Of a stretch of 64,000 bases of DNA, positions 17,680-27,256 are shown piece after piece. The notes under the pieces are model-generated. The model worked only from the letters and a program-made list of their open reading frames with translations. It had not been told where the DNA came from and made no database searches. A program made the position numbers and the translations under genes. Each line of letters starts with the position of its first letter. Position 1 is the first letter of the stretch. The stretch is from Lachnospiraceae bacterium (GTDB lineage: Bacteria; Bacillota; Clostridia; Lachnospirales; Lachnospiraceae): NCBI GenBank assembly GCA_910574805.1, contig CAJTCV010000003.1, forward strand, positions 248,001 to 312,000, given 5' to 3'.

Positions 17680-17708
17680 TTGCAATAATTAGAAATATAT
17701 GGTATTAT
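17680..17708 (+). promoter_or_regulatory. Promoter of the cas operon
   Basis: TTGCAA (17680-17685), a 17-bp spacer and TATTAT (17703-17708) lie 32 bp before the cas3 ATG in AT-rich DNA. Confidence 0.65.
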
Positions 17709-17739
17709 TTTACAAAAGAGAGAAAAAAGAGGAAATCAA

Positions 17740-19935
17740 ATGAGCAGATTGTACAAAGCGCACATCAATGAAAAAACAGCTGCGGTCCAGACAATAAAAG
17801 AACACAGCGAGAATACAGCACGTCTGTGCGCGCAGTTTGCGGTCCCACCGCTTGGAGATCTTATGTGCGCGATGGGAATGCTCCATGATATCGGCAAATA
17901 TCAGCCGTCCTTTCAGAAACGAATTGACGGGGCTTCTGTTCAGGTGGAACATTCCATCTGCGGAGCGCTGGAGGCAAAAAAACAGTATCCGGATGTTCTC
18001 GGGCTGATTATGGAATACTGCATTGCCGGACATCACAGCGGAATTCCGGATGGCGGCGCGTACAATGACACGCCGGATCAGTCTACTCTGTGCGGGAGAC
18101 TGAAGCGTGATACTGAAGATTACAGCATCTACAGGGAAGAACTTTCTCTGTCGTGTCCGGACCGGCAGGCGTTTCTGCAGTATTTACTGAAGGACTGCGG
18201 GCAGGATCAGTCACTGCTGATTGATAAATTTGCATTCCTGACCCGCTACTGCTTTTCCTGCCTGACGGATGCGGATTCGCTGGACACGGCGGCGTTTTGT
18301 GGCGGGAATGCGGCCGGGAAGCTGAATGCAGATTTTCATGATTGCCTGGAAAAGGTAACTGCCCGTCTGGATTCTTTTGTGTGCAGTACCCGATTGCAGA
18401 AAGCCAGGGCGCTCCTTCAGAAACAGGTATTTGAGAAAACAGAGCAGGATGCGGAAATCTATTTGATGAATATGCCAACAGGAAGCGGAAAGACGCTGTG
18501 CAGTGTAAAATTTGCTCTGGAGAGAGCCGTCCGGAAAGAGAAAAAACGCATTATTTATGTGATTCCGTACAACAGCATCATAGATCAGACAGCGGACGTT
18601 TTGGAATCGTTATTTGGCAAAGAGGCGCAGATTCTGCGCCATCAGTCGACATTTTCCTATGACGGTGACGATTACGATGAAGATTACCGGCAGGCGGCAA
18701 AATGTGCGTCGGAAAACTGGGATGCGCCGCTGATCATTACGACTGCCGTACAGTTTTTTGAATCCATTTACGCCAACAAAAGAGGAAAACTGCGCAAACT
18801 GCACCATATGGCAGACAGCATTCTCGTCTTTGACGAGGCCCATCTGATGCCGGTGGAGTATCTGCAGCCCTGTCTGCGGGCGATTGCATATATTACGAGG
18901 TATTTGAACAGTGAAGCGGTATTTCTGACCGCGACCATGCCCGACTTTGCCGGGTTAATGAAGCAGTATGCTCTGCCGGACAGTTCGATGAAGGAACTGA
19001 TCACAGACATTTCACTGTTTTCTGAATTCAAAAAATGCCGGTATGTGCATTTGGGGGAAATGCCGGAAGAGACGCTTTTGCAGAAAGCGGTGCAGTATCC
19101 TTCCAGTCTTCTGATCGTAAATCGGAAAGCGGCAGCCAGAAAACTGTATCAGATGTGCGCGGGAAGAAAATATCATCTTTCTACCTATATGACTTCTCTG
19201 GATCGAAAAAGAGTGTTAAAAGAGATCAAAGAAGAACTGCAGCGGCTGGAAAAGGAGTTTCCGGATGGGGCAGAAGTTCCGGAAGAACGCAGAATTACGA
19301 TTATATCCACGTCCCTGATCGAGGCGGGAGTGGATCTGGACGTTCATGCGGTGTTTCGGGAACTGACCGGGCTGGACAGTATTCTGCAGGCAGGTGGAAG
19401 ATGCAACCGGGAAGGAAAGAGAACGGATGCGGAAGTATTTATATTTGAATTTGCAGGTGATTTGAAAAAAACGTTCGGAAGTGAGCAGGGAAATATTGTA
19501 AAAGGGATGCTGGCAAGATATGAGGACATTTCCTGTCAGGAAAGCATTGGGGAATATTATGACCGTCTGTTCCGGATGAAAAGCGAGGAAATTCAAAAAA
19601 ATACAATTACACAGGAGTGTACGCACATCCAGTCCATTCCGTTCCGGACCTATGCAGAACATTTTGAACCCATCGACGCGAAGACGGTGTCTCTGGTAGT
19701 GCCGCAGGATGATAAAAGCAGAGAACTGGTGAAAAAACTGCAGTATACCGGGGCGGTTCCCGAAAGAGAGCTTCAGCTCTATGCCTGTTCCGTATATCGG
19801 TGGGAGCTGGACGACCTGGTTCGCCAGCATGCGGCAGAGGACTGGGAATCAGGAATCTGCTGTCTTACCAATCCGGATTATTATGATAAGGATACAGGAA
19901 TTTCGTTTGAGGCAGCAGATTATCTGATCGAATGA
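17740..19935 (+). CDS. cas3: CRISPR-associated Cas3 helicase-nuclease (I-C)
   Basis: A 731-residue interference nuclease with an N-terminal HD domain fused to a superfamily 2 helicase. HD motif: MLHDIGKYQPSFQ (about residues 47-59), with further histidines in HSICGAL and GHHSGIPDGG. Helicase motifs: I MPTGSGKT (about residues 246-253), II DEAHLMP (about residues 364-370), III FLTATMP, and VI LQAGGRCNREG (about residues 548-558). All look intact. After Cascade binds a target, Cas3 is recruited to nick and degrade the displaced strand. It is the first gene of the I-C operon. Confidence 0.96.
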   Translation: MSRLYKAHINEKTAAVQTIKEHSENTARLCAQFAVPPLGDLMCAMGMLHDIGKYQPSFQKRIDGASVQVEHSICGALEAKKQYPDVLGLIMEYCIAGHHSGIPDGGAYNDTPDQSTLCGRLKRDTEDYSIYREELSLSCPDRQAFLQYLLKDCGQDQSLLIDKFAFLTRYCFSCLTDADSLDTAAFCGGNAAGKLNADFHDCLEKVTARLDSFVCSTRLQKARALLQKQVFEKTEQDAEIYLMNMPTGSGKTLCSVKFALERAVRKEKKRIIYVIPYNSIIDQTADVLESLFGKEAQILRHQSTFSYDGDDYDEDYRQAAKCASENWDAPLIITTAVQFFESIYANKRGKLRKLHHMADSILVFDEAHLMPVEYLQPCLRAIAYITRYLNSEAVFLTATMPDFAGLMKQYALPDSSMKELITDISLFSEFKKCRYVHLGEMPEETLLQKAVQYPSSLLIVNRKAAARKLYQMCAGRKYHLSTYMTSLDRKRVLKEIKEELQRLEKEFPDGAEVPEERRITIISTSLIEAGVDLDVHAVFRELTGLDSILQAGGRCNREGKRTDAEVFIFEFAGDLKKTFGSEQGNIVKGMLARYEDISCQESIGEYYDRLFRMKSEEIQKNTITQECTHIQSIPFRTYAEHFEPIDAKTVSLVVPQDDKSRELVKKLQYTGAVPERELQLYACSVYRWELDDLVRQHAAEDWESGICCLTNPDYYDKDTGISFEAADYLIE

Positions 19936-19971
19936 AGGATATGAAATACCAGATAAGAGGAGTGAGAGAAT

Positions 19972-20700
19972 GTGAGTTACGGATTTAAGATCATCGCAGA
20001 GGGAGATTATGCGTGTTTTACAAGGCCGGAGTTAAAAGTGGAGCGGGTGAGCTATGATGTTCCGCCGCCGGGCGCACTGGAGGGGATGCTGAAAAGTGTT
20101 TACTGGAAGCCTGCGATCCGTTACGTGATTGACCGGATCGTTGTATTCCATCCCATTGATTTTGTCAATATCCGGCGAAACGAGGTCAAGGATAAGGTTC
20201 TGTACAGCGCAGTGAAAAGCCGGATGAACGGAAAGGGCGGAGATCCCTGTATCTATACATCAGAAAGCCGGAGTCAGCGGGCATCCATGGTACTGAAAGA
20301 TGTAAAATACGGGATTGCATTCCATTTTGAACTGACCGGGCTGAAAAATGAAAAAGAAGATGAGTCGGAAATGAAACATTTTCATATTCTGAAAAGGCGT
20401 CTGGAGAAAGGCCAGTATTTCCGCACTCCCTGCCTTGGATGCAGCGAATTTCCGGTCAGGCGGCTGGAACTGGTAGAAGAGTTTGATACAGAGGGAATCA
20501 GCAGTGAGATACTGGATATGGGGGATATGGATCTTGGCTATATGAGTTACCGGGTTGCCTTTGCCGACGAAGGAAAACCGGTGAATGATGACTGGGAAAA
20601 TCCCAGATTTTCCGACAGGGCGTCCACCATTTATTACCGGCCCCATATGGTGAGAGGAATCATTGACGTGAAAAAATACAGGGAGGAATTAAGATGCTGA
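19972..20700 (+). CDS. cas5c: Cas5c (Cas5d) crRNA-processing ribonuclease
   Basis: A 242-residue Cas5 of subtype I-C. In this subtype Cas5 replaces Cas6: it cuts the repeat below the hairpin and stays on the 5' handle of the crRNA. The family N-terminus SYGFKIIAEGDYACFTRPEL and the glycine-rich VSYDVPPPGALEGMLKSVYW are clear. The start is GTG at 19972 behind AAGAGGAGTGAG. The stop overlaps cas8c by 7 bp. The expected cut leaves an 11-nt handle, which matches the repeat structure in the array. Confidence 0.95.
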   Translation: MSYGFKIIAEGDYACFTRPELKVERVSYDVPPPGALEGMLKSVYWKPAIRYVIDRIVVFHPIDFVNIRRNEVKDKVLYSAVKSRMNGKGGDPCIYTSESRSQRASMVLKDVKYGIAFHFELTGLKNEKEDESEMKHFHILKRRLEKGQYFRTPCLGCSEFPVRRLELVEEFDTEGISSEILDMGDMDLGYMSYRVAFADEGKPVNDDWENPRFSDRASTIYYRPHMVRGIIDVKKYREELRC

Positions 20701-22550
20701 TCCATGCGTTATCCGGCTATTATGATATCCTTGCGAAAGCGGGAAAAGTTCTTCCGGAAGGGTATTCCAATGTAAAAATCCATTATAAGGTCTGTCTGAC
20801 AGAAGACGGGCGGATTGATGAAATTCTGTCATGTAAAGTCCGGACAGAACAGAAGGCCGCAAAAGGGAAAATCAAAGAGGTATGGAATCCGCGGAATATG
20901 GTGATGCCAAAGAGGACGGAGAAACCGGGAATCGATGCAAATATCATAGAGCATCGGCCTCTGTATCTGTTTGGCCTGAACTGTGATAAAGAAATATTAT
21001 CACCGGAAGACCGGACTCAAAAAGCGAAAAAGTCCCATAATGCATTTGTAAAAACAAATCTGGAATTTCTGGAAGGCCTGGATTCTCCGGTGATACAGGC
21101 ATACAGGCAGTTTTTACAAAACTGGAATCCGGAGGAAGAGACTCAGAATTCCTGTCTTCTTGGACTGGGGAAGGAATACGATAAATCCAGTTATGCATTT
21201 TGTCTGACCGGTTATCCGGATCAGCTGCTGCAGGACGATGTGCAGGTGAAGAAAAGATGGGAAGAATGGTACCGGCAGCGGGGAGAAGAAGGAGAAGATG
21301 CGTATATCTCTCAGTGTGCAGTCAGCGGAATTAAGGCGCCCATTGCCAGAATTCACAGTAAAGTGAAAGGTGTCTATGGGGGACTGGTCACAGGCACGGT
21401 GCTGGTTGGATTTAATAATCCGTCGGAAAATTCTTATGGAAAGGAACAGTCCTACAACAGCAGCATTTCAAGCCGGATCATGCAAAAATATACCGAAGCG
21501 CTGAACTATCTGCTGGAAACCAGGAGTCACAAAATACTCATGGACGATATGACGATCGTGTTCTGGGCGATGAACCCGGAGGAAACCTGTGAAGATGTTC
21601 TTATGGCCATGTTGTGTGGGCAGTCCGAACAAATGAACACAGAACAGACAGAACAGATGCTGAAAAACCTTCTGGAAGATGCAAGAAAGGGCAATATCAT
21701 ATGGGACAGGCTCTGCTCGACGGATTGTATTCAGCCGGATATTGATTTTTATATGGTGGGGTTGAAGCCAAATTCGTCCCGGCTTGCGGTGAAATTTATT
21801 TATCGGAAAAGATATGCAGATATTCTGTGGAACGTTGCAAAGTTTCAGGAAGAAATGCAGGTGTCAGAAACGGTCCGGCCGTTGTCCATTGCAAGGATAA
21901 AAATGGAGCTGGTTTCACCCAAAAGCAGCCATGATACGGTGAATCCGGCACTGCTTACCAAGCTGTTTGAAGCAGTGATCCATGGCAGCAGGTACCCGGA
22001 GGCATTGCTGGAGACAACGGTACGCCGTGTGAAAACAGATACGGACAAAAAGGTGAATGAAGTACGGGCAGGGATCATCAAAGCCTGTATCAACCGAAAT
22101 TACAAAAAGGAGGAATTAAAGGTGGCATTGGACAGAGAAAATTACACGCCGGCATATTTGTGCGGGAGACTGTTTGCGGTTTTGGAAAGGCTGCAGCAGG
22201 ATGCATCCGGAAACTCACTGAATCGTACCATTAAGGATGCCTACTTTGCATCAGCTTCGTCCAGACCGGCGATCGTTTTTCCAAAACTTTTGAAGCTGGC
22301 GCAGAATCATCTGAACAAGGTAAAAGGTCCGGTGTTTTATAATAAACTGATTGGGGAGATTACCTGGCAGCTGGAAGGAGAATTTCCGGAGACGCTTCTT
22401 TTAACCGACCAGGGAAGATTTGTGATTGGTTATTATCAACAGTACCAGAGCTTTTTTATTACCGGATATTATCAGCAATATCAGAGTGTTTTTGAAAAAA
22501 AAGATACAGAACAGAAAGAACAGACGGAGGAAGATGGAGATGGCAATTAA
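20694..22550 (+). CDS. cas8c: Cas8c large subunit (Csd1)
   Basis: A 618-residue large subunit of the I-C Cascade complex, responsible for PAM recognition and contact with Cas3. Family features include LLIHALSGYYDILAKAG-like N-terminus, the stretch RIHSKVKGVYGGLVTGTVLV, LVGFNNPSENSYGKEQS and the C-terminal FPKLLKLAQNHLNKV. In I-C systems an internal start in cas8c often makes the small subunit Cas11c; a start near residue 480-490 would be the place to look here. It overlaps cas5c and the start region of cas7. Confidence 0.95.
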   Translation: MLIHALSGYYDILAKAGKVLPEGYSNVKIHYKVCLTEDGRIDEILSCKVRTEQKAAKGKIKEVWNPRNMVMPKRTEKPGIDANIIEHRPLYLFGLNCDKEILSPEDRTQKAKKSHNAFVKTNLEFLEGLDSPVIQAYRQFLQNWNPEEETQNSCLLGLGKEYDKSSYAFCLTGYPDQLLQDDVQVKKRWEEWYRQRGEEGEDAYISQCAVSGIKAPIARIHSKVKGVYGGLVTGTVLVGFNNPSENSYGKEQSYNSSISSRIMQKYTEALNYLLETRSHKILMDDMTIVFWAMNPEETCEDVLMAMLCGQSEQMNTEQTEQMLKNLLEDARKGNIIWDRLCSTDCIQPDIDFYMVGLKPNSSRLAVKFIYRKRYADILWNVAKFQEEMQVSETVRPLSIARIKMELVSPKSSHDTVNPALLTKLFEAVIHGSRYPEALLETTVRRVKTDTDKKVNEVRAGIIKACINRNYKKEELKVALDRENYTPAYLCGRLFAVLERLQQDASGNSLNRTIKDAYFASASSRPAIVFPKLLKLAQNHLNKVKGPVFYNKLIGEITWQLEGEFPETLLLTDQGRFVIGYYQQYQSFFITGYYQQYQSVFEKKDTEQKEQTEEDGDGN

Positions 22551-23400
22551 AAACAGATACGATTTTGTGATGCTTTTTGATGTGGAGAATGGAAACCCCA
22601 ATGGAGATCCGGATGCAGGAAATGCTCCCCGGGTAGATGCAGAGACAGGGTACGGCTATATTACAGATGTATGTCTGAAAAGAAAGATTCGGAATTATGT
22701 AGAATTGTGCAAAGAAGGGGAAGCCGGATATCGGATTCTTGTAAAACCGGACAAAGCGCTTAATACAAAATTTACAGAAGCATATGAAGCAGAAGGTCTG
22801 AAGACGAAAAATAAAGGAAAGAATCCGGATGAGGTAAAACGGGTCAGAGACTATATGTGCAGAAACTATTATGATGTCCGGATGTTCGGCGCAGTCATGT
22901 CCACAGGCGATGATCCATGCGGAATTGTGCGGGGACCGGTGCAGATTAATTTTGCCAGAAGTCTGTCTCCGATCAATATTCAGGATGTGACGATTACGCG
23001 TCAGGCGAGAACGACAGAAGGGCGCCAGGAATCCGGAGAGACAGAGATGGGCCGCAAAAGCATGATTCCTTACGCGCTTTACCGGGCGGAAGGATATGTA
23101 TCTGCTGCCCTTGCGAACAAAGTAACCGATCTGTCAGAAGAGGATCTGGAACTTTTGTGGGCGGCCATTATCAACATGTTTGAACATGATCACAGTGCGG
23201 CAAGAGGGAAGATGTGTATGCGCAGACTTTATGTATTTCGTCATGACAGTGTACTTGGAAACTGTCCGTCGCATATTTTGTTTGATAAAGTTCAGACAGA
23301 ACTGAAAGAAAAAGGGATGCCGCCCCGCGCATTTTCCGACTATGAAGTAAAGCTGGATGATCAGATGCCGGACGGAGTGGAAGTTCTTATAAAATTATGA
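22540..23400 (+). CDS. cas7: Cas7 backbone subunit (Csd2)
   Basis: A 286-residue Cas7 that forms the crRNA-binding backbone of the I-C complex. The N-terminal signature FDVENGNPNGDPDAGNAPRV and the later GDDPCGIVRGPVQINFARSL are typical Csd2. I chose the ATG at 22540, nine bases after GGAGG, rather than the one at 22534, which is too close to the ribosome site. The start lies inside the end of cas8c, and the stop overlaps cas4 by 4 bp (ATGA). Confidence 0.95.
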   Translation: MAIKNRYDFVMLFDVENGNPNGDPDAGNAPRVDAETGYGYITDVCLKRKIRNYVELCKEGEAGYRILVKPDKALNTKFTEAYEAEGLKTKNKGKNPDEVKRVRDYMCRNYYDVRMFGAVMSTGDDPCGIVRGPVQINFARSLSPINIQDVTITRQARTTEGRQESGETEMGRKSMIPYALYRAEGYVSAALANKVTDLSEEDLELLWAAIINMFEHDHSAARGKMCMRRLYVFRHDSVLGNCPSHILFDKVQTELKEKGMPPRAFSDYEVKLDDQMPDGVEVLIKL

Positions 23401-24071
23401 CCAGTACAGAAATCACGATTCGGTCTGTTCAGCATTATATGTACTGTCCCCATCGGTGGGGGCTTCTGGAAATTGACCGGGCATGGGCAGAAAACGTTTT
23501 TGTTACAAAAGCCAATCTGCTACATGAACGGGTACACGATCCGGAAAGACATTATACAGCAAGAGGCAGAAAGGTATTTACTTCCGTTCCGGTATATAAT
23601 GATCTGGAAGTATATAACCTGTACGGTGTGACGGACTGCCTGGAATTGACGGAAGACAGTCAGGGGATCTCTATAGATGAACGCAAAGCATCCTGTCAGA
23701 TCTGCATTGTGGAATATAAGCCCACCAGACCTAAAAAGAAGGAGTACCACGAAGAAGATCTGATACAGGTATTTGCACAGAAAATATGTGTGGATTACGT
23801 GTTCGGCGGCGACTGTGATGCGGTATTGTATTATGCAGATGTGAAAAAGAGGGTGCCTCTTCCGGTAAAAGAAAATTTTACGGAATATGATCAGCGGCTG
23901 CGGCAGATGCTTGCAGAAATGCGGGATTTCCTGGAAGAGGGAATGATTCCGGCGATTCCAAAAGGACAGAAGTGCGGTGGATGCTCCATGCGGGATCTGT
24001 GTATGCCTTCCATAAAAAAGATAGAGTCAGTTCGGACAGAGATTGAGAAAATCGGGAAAATGGAAATATAA
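23397..24071 (+). CDS. cas4: Cas4 PD-(D/E)XK nuclease with iron-sulfur cluster
   Basis: A 224-residue adaptation nuclease that trims prespacers and sets PAM choice and orientation with Cas1-Cas2. The cluster cysteines are in YCPHRWG (about residue 17) and in CGGCSMRDLCMP near the C-terminus. The nuclease core is SIDERKASCQICIVEYKPTR (about residues 90-109), with the E-x-K motif in EYK. All key residues are present. It is coupled by overlap to cas7 and followed after 3 bp by cas1. Confidence 0.95.
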   Translation: MTSTEITIRSVQHYMYCPHRWGLLEIDRAWAENVFVTKANLLHERVHDPERHYTARGRKVFTSVPVYNDLEVYNLYGVTDCLELTEDSQGISIDERKASCQICIVEYKPTRPKKKEYHEEDLIQVFAQKICVDYVFGGDCDAVLYYADVKKRVPLPVKENFTEYDQRLRQMLAEMRDFLEEGMIPAIPKGQKCGGCSMRDLCMPSIKKIESVRTEIEKIGKMEI

Positions 24072-24074
24072 AAG

Positions 24075-25097
24075 ATGAGAAAACTGTTGAATACAATTTA
24101 TGTTACAAATGAACAGGCATATCTGACACTGGATGGAGAAAATCTGGTCTGCAAAATCGACGGGACCGAGAAGCTTCGGATTCCTTTTGAAAATATTGAA
24201 AATGTGGTTTGCTTTAACTATGTGGGGTGTTCTCCAGCTCTGATGGGAAAATGTGTTGGAAAGAGCATACCTATCAATTTTATTTCGCCCCAGGGGAAAT
24301 TTCTTGCCAAAGTATGCGGGGAAACAAAGGGAAATGTCTTTCTTAGAGTAGCCCAGATTGACTGTTTCCGCGAGCAGGGACTTGCTCTGGCACAGAATAC
24401 CATGGCTGCGAAATTCAGCAATACAAGACAACTGCTGCGCAGGAGTCTTCATGATAATGCCGGACTGCGGGAGGACGAAAAGATATCAGATGTTCTGAAT
24501 ATACTGAAAGATGGAATTGACAAAGTATTTCAGGCAAAAAGTATGGAAGAAATAACAGGAATCGAGGGAAACTGTGCAAGGGCATACTTTTCCGTGTTTC
24601 AAAAACTGATCACGAATCAAAAAGTTCCCTTTACTTTTGAATTTCGGACAAAACATCCTCCGCTGGACCCTGTCAACGCAGTTCTGTCTTTTGTGTATAC
24701 TCTGGCTACCGCTGAATTTGCAGCTGCGCTTGAGACAGTGGGACTGGACAGTTATATTGGCTTCTGCCATGCGCTTCGAAGCGGAAGAAGTTCTCTTGCC
24801 TGCGATCTGGTGGAAGAAGTACGCTGTATTGCTGAGCGCTTTGTGCTTACACTTTTGAATCTGCAGATCATTGGGAAAGATGATTTTGAAAAACAGATAT
24901 CGGGTGCCGTCTGGCTGAACGCAGAAGGAAGAAAAAAAGTGCTGACACGATGGCAGGAGAAAAAACGCAGTGACATGGTGCATCCGTATTTGAAGCAGAA
25001 AATTCCCATGGGGCTTCTGCCGTATGTTCAGAGTAATCTTCTTGCAAAATATGTAAGAGGAGATCTGGAGAGTTATCCGCCATTTTTGCAGAAGTAG
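24075..25097 (+). CDS. cas1: Cas1 integrase
   Basis: A 340-residue spacer-integration nuclease. The metal ligands are recognisable: Glu in GIEGNCARAYFSVF (about residue 163), His in GFCHALRSGRSSLACDL (about residue 231) and the acidic residues in DLVEEVR (about residue 246). It acts as a Cas1-Cas2 complex at the leader end of the array. The start (24075) is 3 bp after the cas4 stop, and cas2 follows at once. Intact catalytic residues plus non-identical spacers suggest adaptation has worked recently. Confidence 0.96.
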   Translation: MRKLLNTIYVTNEQAYLTLDGENLVCKIDGTEKLRIPFENIENVVCFNYVGCSPALMGKCVGKSIPINFISPQGKFLAKVCGETKGNVFLRVAQIDCFREQGLALAQNTMAAKFSNTRQLLRRSLHDNAGLREDEKISDVLNILKDGIDKVFQAKSMEEITGIEGNCARAYFSVFQKLITNQKVPFTFEFRTKHPPLDPVNAVLSFVYTLATAEFAAALETVGLDSYIGFCHALRSGRSSLACDLVEEVRCIAERFVLTLLNLQIIGKDDFEKQISGAVWLNAEGRKKVLTRWQEKKRSDMVHPYLKQKIPMGLLPYVQSNLLAKYVRGDLESYPPFLQK

Positions 25098-25106
25098 GTG
25101 ATAGAC

Positions 25107-25397
25107 ATGATGGTATTAATCAGTTATGATGTAAGTACAACAGATCCTGCAGGAAAAACCAGGCTTCGTAAAGTTGCAAAAGAATGTCAAAATCACGCAC
25201 AGCGGGTCCAGAATTCTGTGTTTGAAGCGAATCTGGATTATTCGTCTTTTCTGAAACTGAAGGACCGTCTGATACGGCTGATTGATTCGGAAAAAGACAG
25301 CCTGCGGTTTTATTATCTTGGAAATGACTGGAAGAAGAAAGTGGAACATATTGGTGCAAAGCAGACTTACGATTCAGAAGGAGTTATTATTATCTGA
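25107..25397 (+). CDS. cas2: Cas2
   Basis: A 96-residue ferredoxin-fold protein, the structural partner of Cas1. The first strand and conserved aspartate are in MVLISYDVSTTDPAG, followed by RVQNSVFEANLDYSSF, both typical of I-C Cas2. I place the start at the ATG 25107 behind TAGGTGATAG; ATG 25110 is equally possible. It is the last cas gene, but a separate AAA-ATPase/nuclease gene lies between it and the array. Confidence 0.95.
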   Translation: MMVLISYDVSTTDPAGKTRLRKVAKECQNHAQRVQNSVFEANLDYSSFLKLKDRLIRLIDSEKDSLRFYYLGNDWKKKVEHIGAKQTYDSEGVIII

Positions 25398-25428
25398 CTT
25401 CTGCACAGGTCAGGAAGGGGGGATCGTT

Positions 25429-27092
25429 ATGGCCCGTGTGATGCCGCCGATAGGAATTGAGAGTTTTCGGGAACTTCGGAAAAAACTGGTACTTTTATTG
25501 ATAAAACACGTTTCATAGAAGAATTGATTTGTGACAGTTTTAAAGTCATGCTTTTTACCAGGCCAGGAAGATTTGGGAAGACGCTTACTATGAGTATGCT
25601 TGCGGATTTTCTGGATATACGCATGGACAGCAGGAAGCTTTTTGAAGGCCTGTACATATCAGAAAACAGACGGATCTGTAAACAGTGGATGAATCAGCGT
25701 CCGGTTCTCTTTGTGACACTGAAGAACATAAATGGTCTGGATTTTGCCAGTGCATACGGCGCGTTTCAGACCATGGTTTCTGACCTGTGTGTTGCGCATG
25801 CGTATCTGGCAGACAGCAGGATGGCGGATGAAACGGACCGGGCAGTTTTCCGCAGGCTGAAAAAACGTGAAGGTACGGAAACGGAGACAAAAGAAGCGCT
25901 CTATATGATTCTTCGGATGATGAAAATGCACTATGAAAAGCCAGCAGTACTGATTATGGATGAATATGATGTTCCGCTTGCCAATGCGAATGAGCAGGGG
26001 TACTATATTCAGATGCTGGATCTGGTACGGGCTTTTGCAGGAAAAGCTTTGAAGACAAACGAATTTCTGGAGTTTGCGGTGATAACCGGCTGTCTCCGGA
26101 TTGCCAAAGAAAGCATTTTTACAGGAGCAAACAATTTTATCTCTAATTCGGTTTCCAAAACAGAATACAGCCGTTATTTTGGATTTACGGAAGAAGAGGT
26201 ATGGAAACTGCTTCAGGATGCCGGTCTGGAGGAGCATGCGGAAAGCATCAGAAGCTGGTATGACGGATATCGGTTTGGGAAAAGCAGTTTGTATTGTCCA
26301 TGGGATGTGTTGAATCATATCCGGGTGCTGCAGACGGATCCATATGCAGAACCGGAAAATTACTGGAGAAATAGGAGTCATAACGGGATCATCCGGAGTT
26401 TTATCGATCGGGATGATCTGGCTGTTCATGATAAGTTTGAGTACCTGCTGTCAGGAGGATGTGTACAGGAGCAGATTCTGGAAGATATGACCTACGATAC
26501 GCTCCATTCTTCAGAAGCAAATCTGTGGAGCATTCTGTATCTGACTGGATATTTGACGCAGGATGGTTCAGAGAATGGGGATATATCTCTGAAAATTCCA
26601 AATGAAGAGATCAAAACGATTTTTGCAGATACGATTGCAGAATGGTTTAAAGACGAAGTTGGAAGGATGGACCGCAGGGCGCTTTTTGATGCATTTTGGA
26701 GCGGAAATGAGATAGAAGCGACGAATCTTGTTACGGATATTCTTTTTGATACCATCAGTTATTTTGAATACAGAGAAGACTTTTACCATGCTTTCCTGGC
26801 GGGTCTTCTTGCGGGTGCCGGATATGCAGTGGAGTCAAATCGTGAGTATGGATCAGGCAGACCGGATCTTGTAATCTGTGATCGAAAAAGAAGGCGTGTC
26901 ATTCTCATTGAGTTGAAGCATTCAGGATCTAAGAGCCAGATGGTTCAGGATTGTGAGACGGCGCTTCAACAGATAGGCGACAGGCAGTATGTGCACCGGT
27001 TTCTGAAAGAATTTCAAACCATTTTCTGCTTTGGCGTTGCTTTTTATAAAAAGAAATGTCTGGTCAGGAAGATGGATGAAGTCGTTCCGTAG
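25429..27092 (+). pseudogene. AAA-ATPase/PD-(D/E)XK nuclease gene, frameshifted near its start
   Basis: Reads as an about 550-residue member of the AAA-ATPase-like plus PD-(D/E)XK family if two single-base insertions are removed. A strong AGGAAGGGGGG site precedes the ATG at 25429, which encodes MARVMPPIGIESFRELRK. The frame then slips at an A6 run and at a TTTT run, after which DKTRFIEELICDSFKVM resumes. Intact downstream are Walker A TRPGRFGKT, LIMDEYDVPL, WYDGYRFGKSSLYCPWD and the nuclease motifs RPDLVI and IVLIELKHS-like VILIELKHSG. Translation could only start again at a weak TTG (25524). It is inserted between cas2 and the leader. The family function is unknown. Confidence 0.75.
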
Positions 27093-27256
27093 GGCAGCAG
27101 GCGAAGTGGCAGTGAGCCAATAAATGCAGGCAGGTTCGCCTGAATATTTAGATCCAGAATATAAAAATTTGTATTTTTTAGAGAAATTTCTCTAATGAAA
27201 TAGTCCGTCTCTCGCATATCTTGTGGTGTGACGGGACATAACCACTAAATGTCGTG
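27093..27256 (+). promoter_or_regulatory. CRISPR leader
   Basis: A 164-bp AT-rich stretch directly before the first repeat. It contains a perfect 18-bp palindrome TTAGAGAAATTTCTCTAA (27178-27195) and, closer to the array, a short inverted pair GTGGT and ACCAC (about 27223-27245). The array must be transcribed from here because the degenerate repeat lies at the far end. No consensus promoter is certain. Confidence 0.65.

Noticed and set aside
17550-17708. A seed match between the lone-repeat guide (TATTTTG) and the cas promoter (ATTATTTTAC).
   Set aside because: Only about 7-8 AT-rich bases match, and no TTC or equivalent PAM lies beside them, so I do not claim it as the target.
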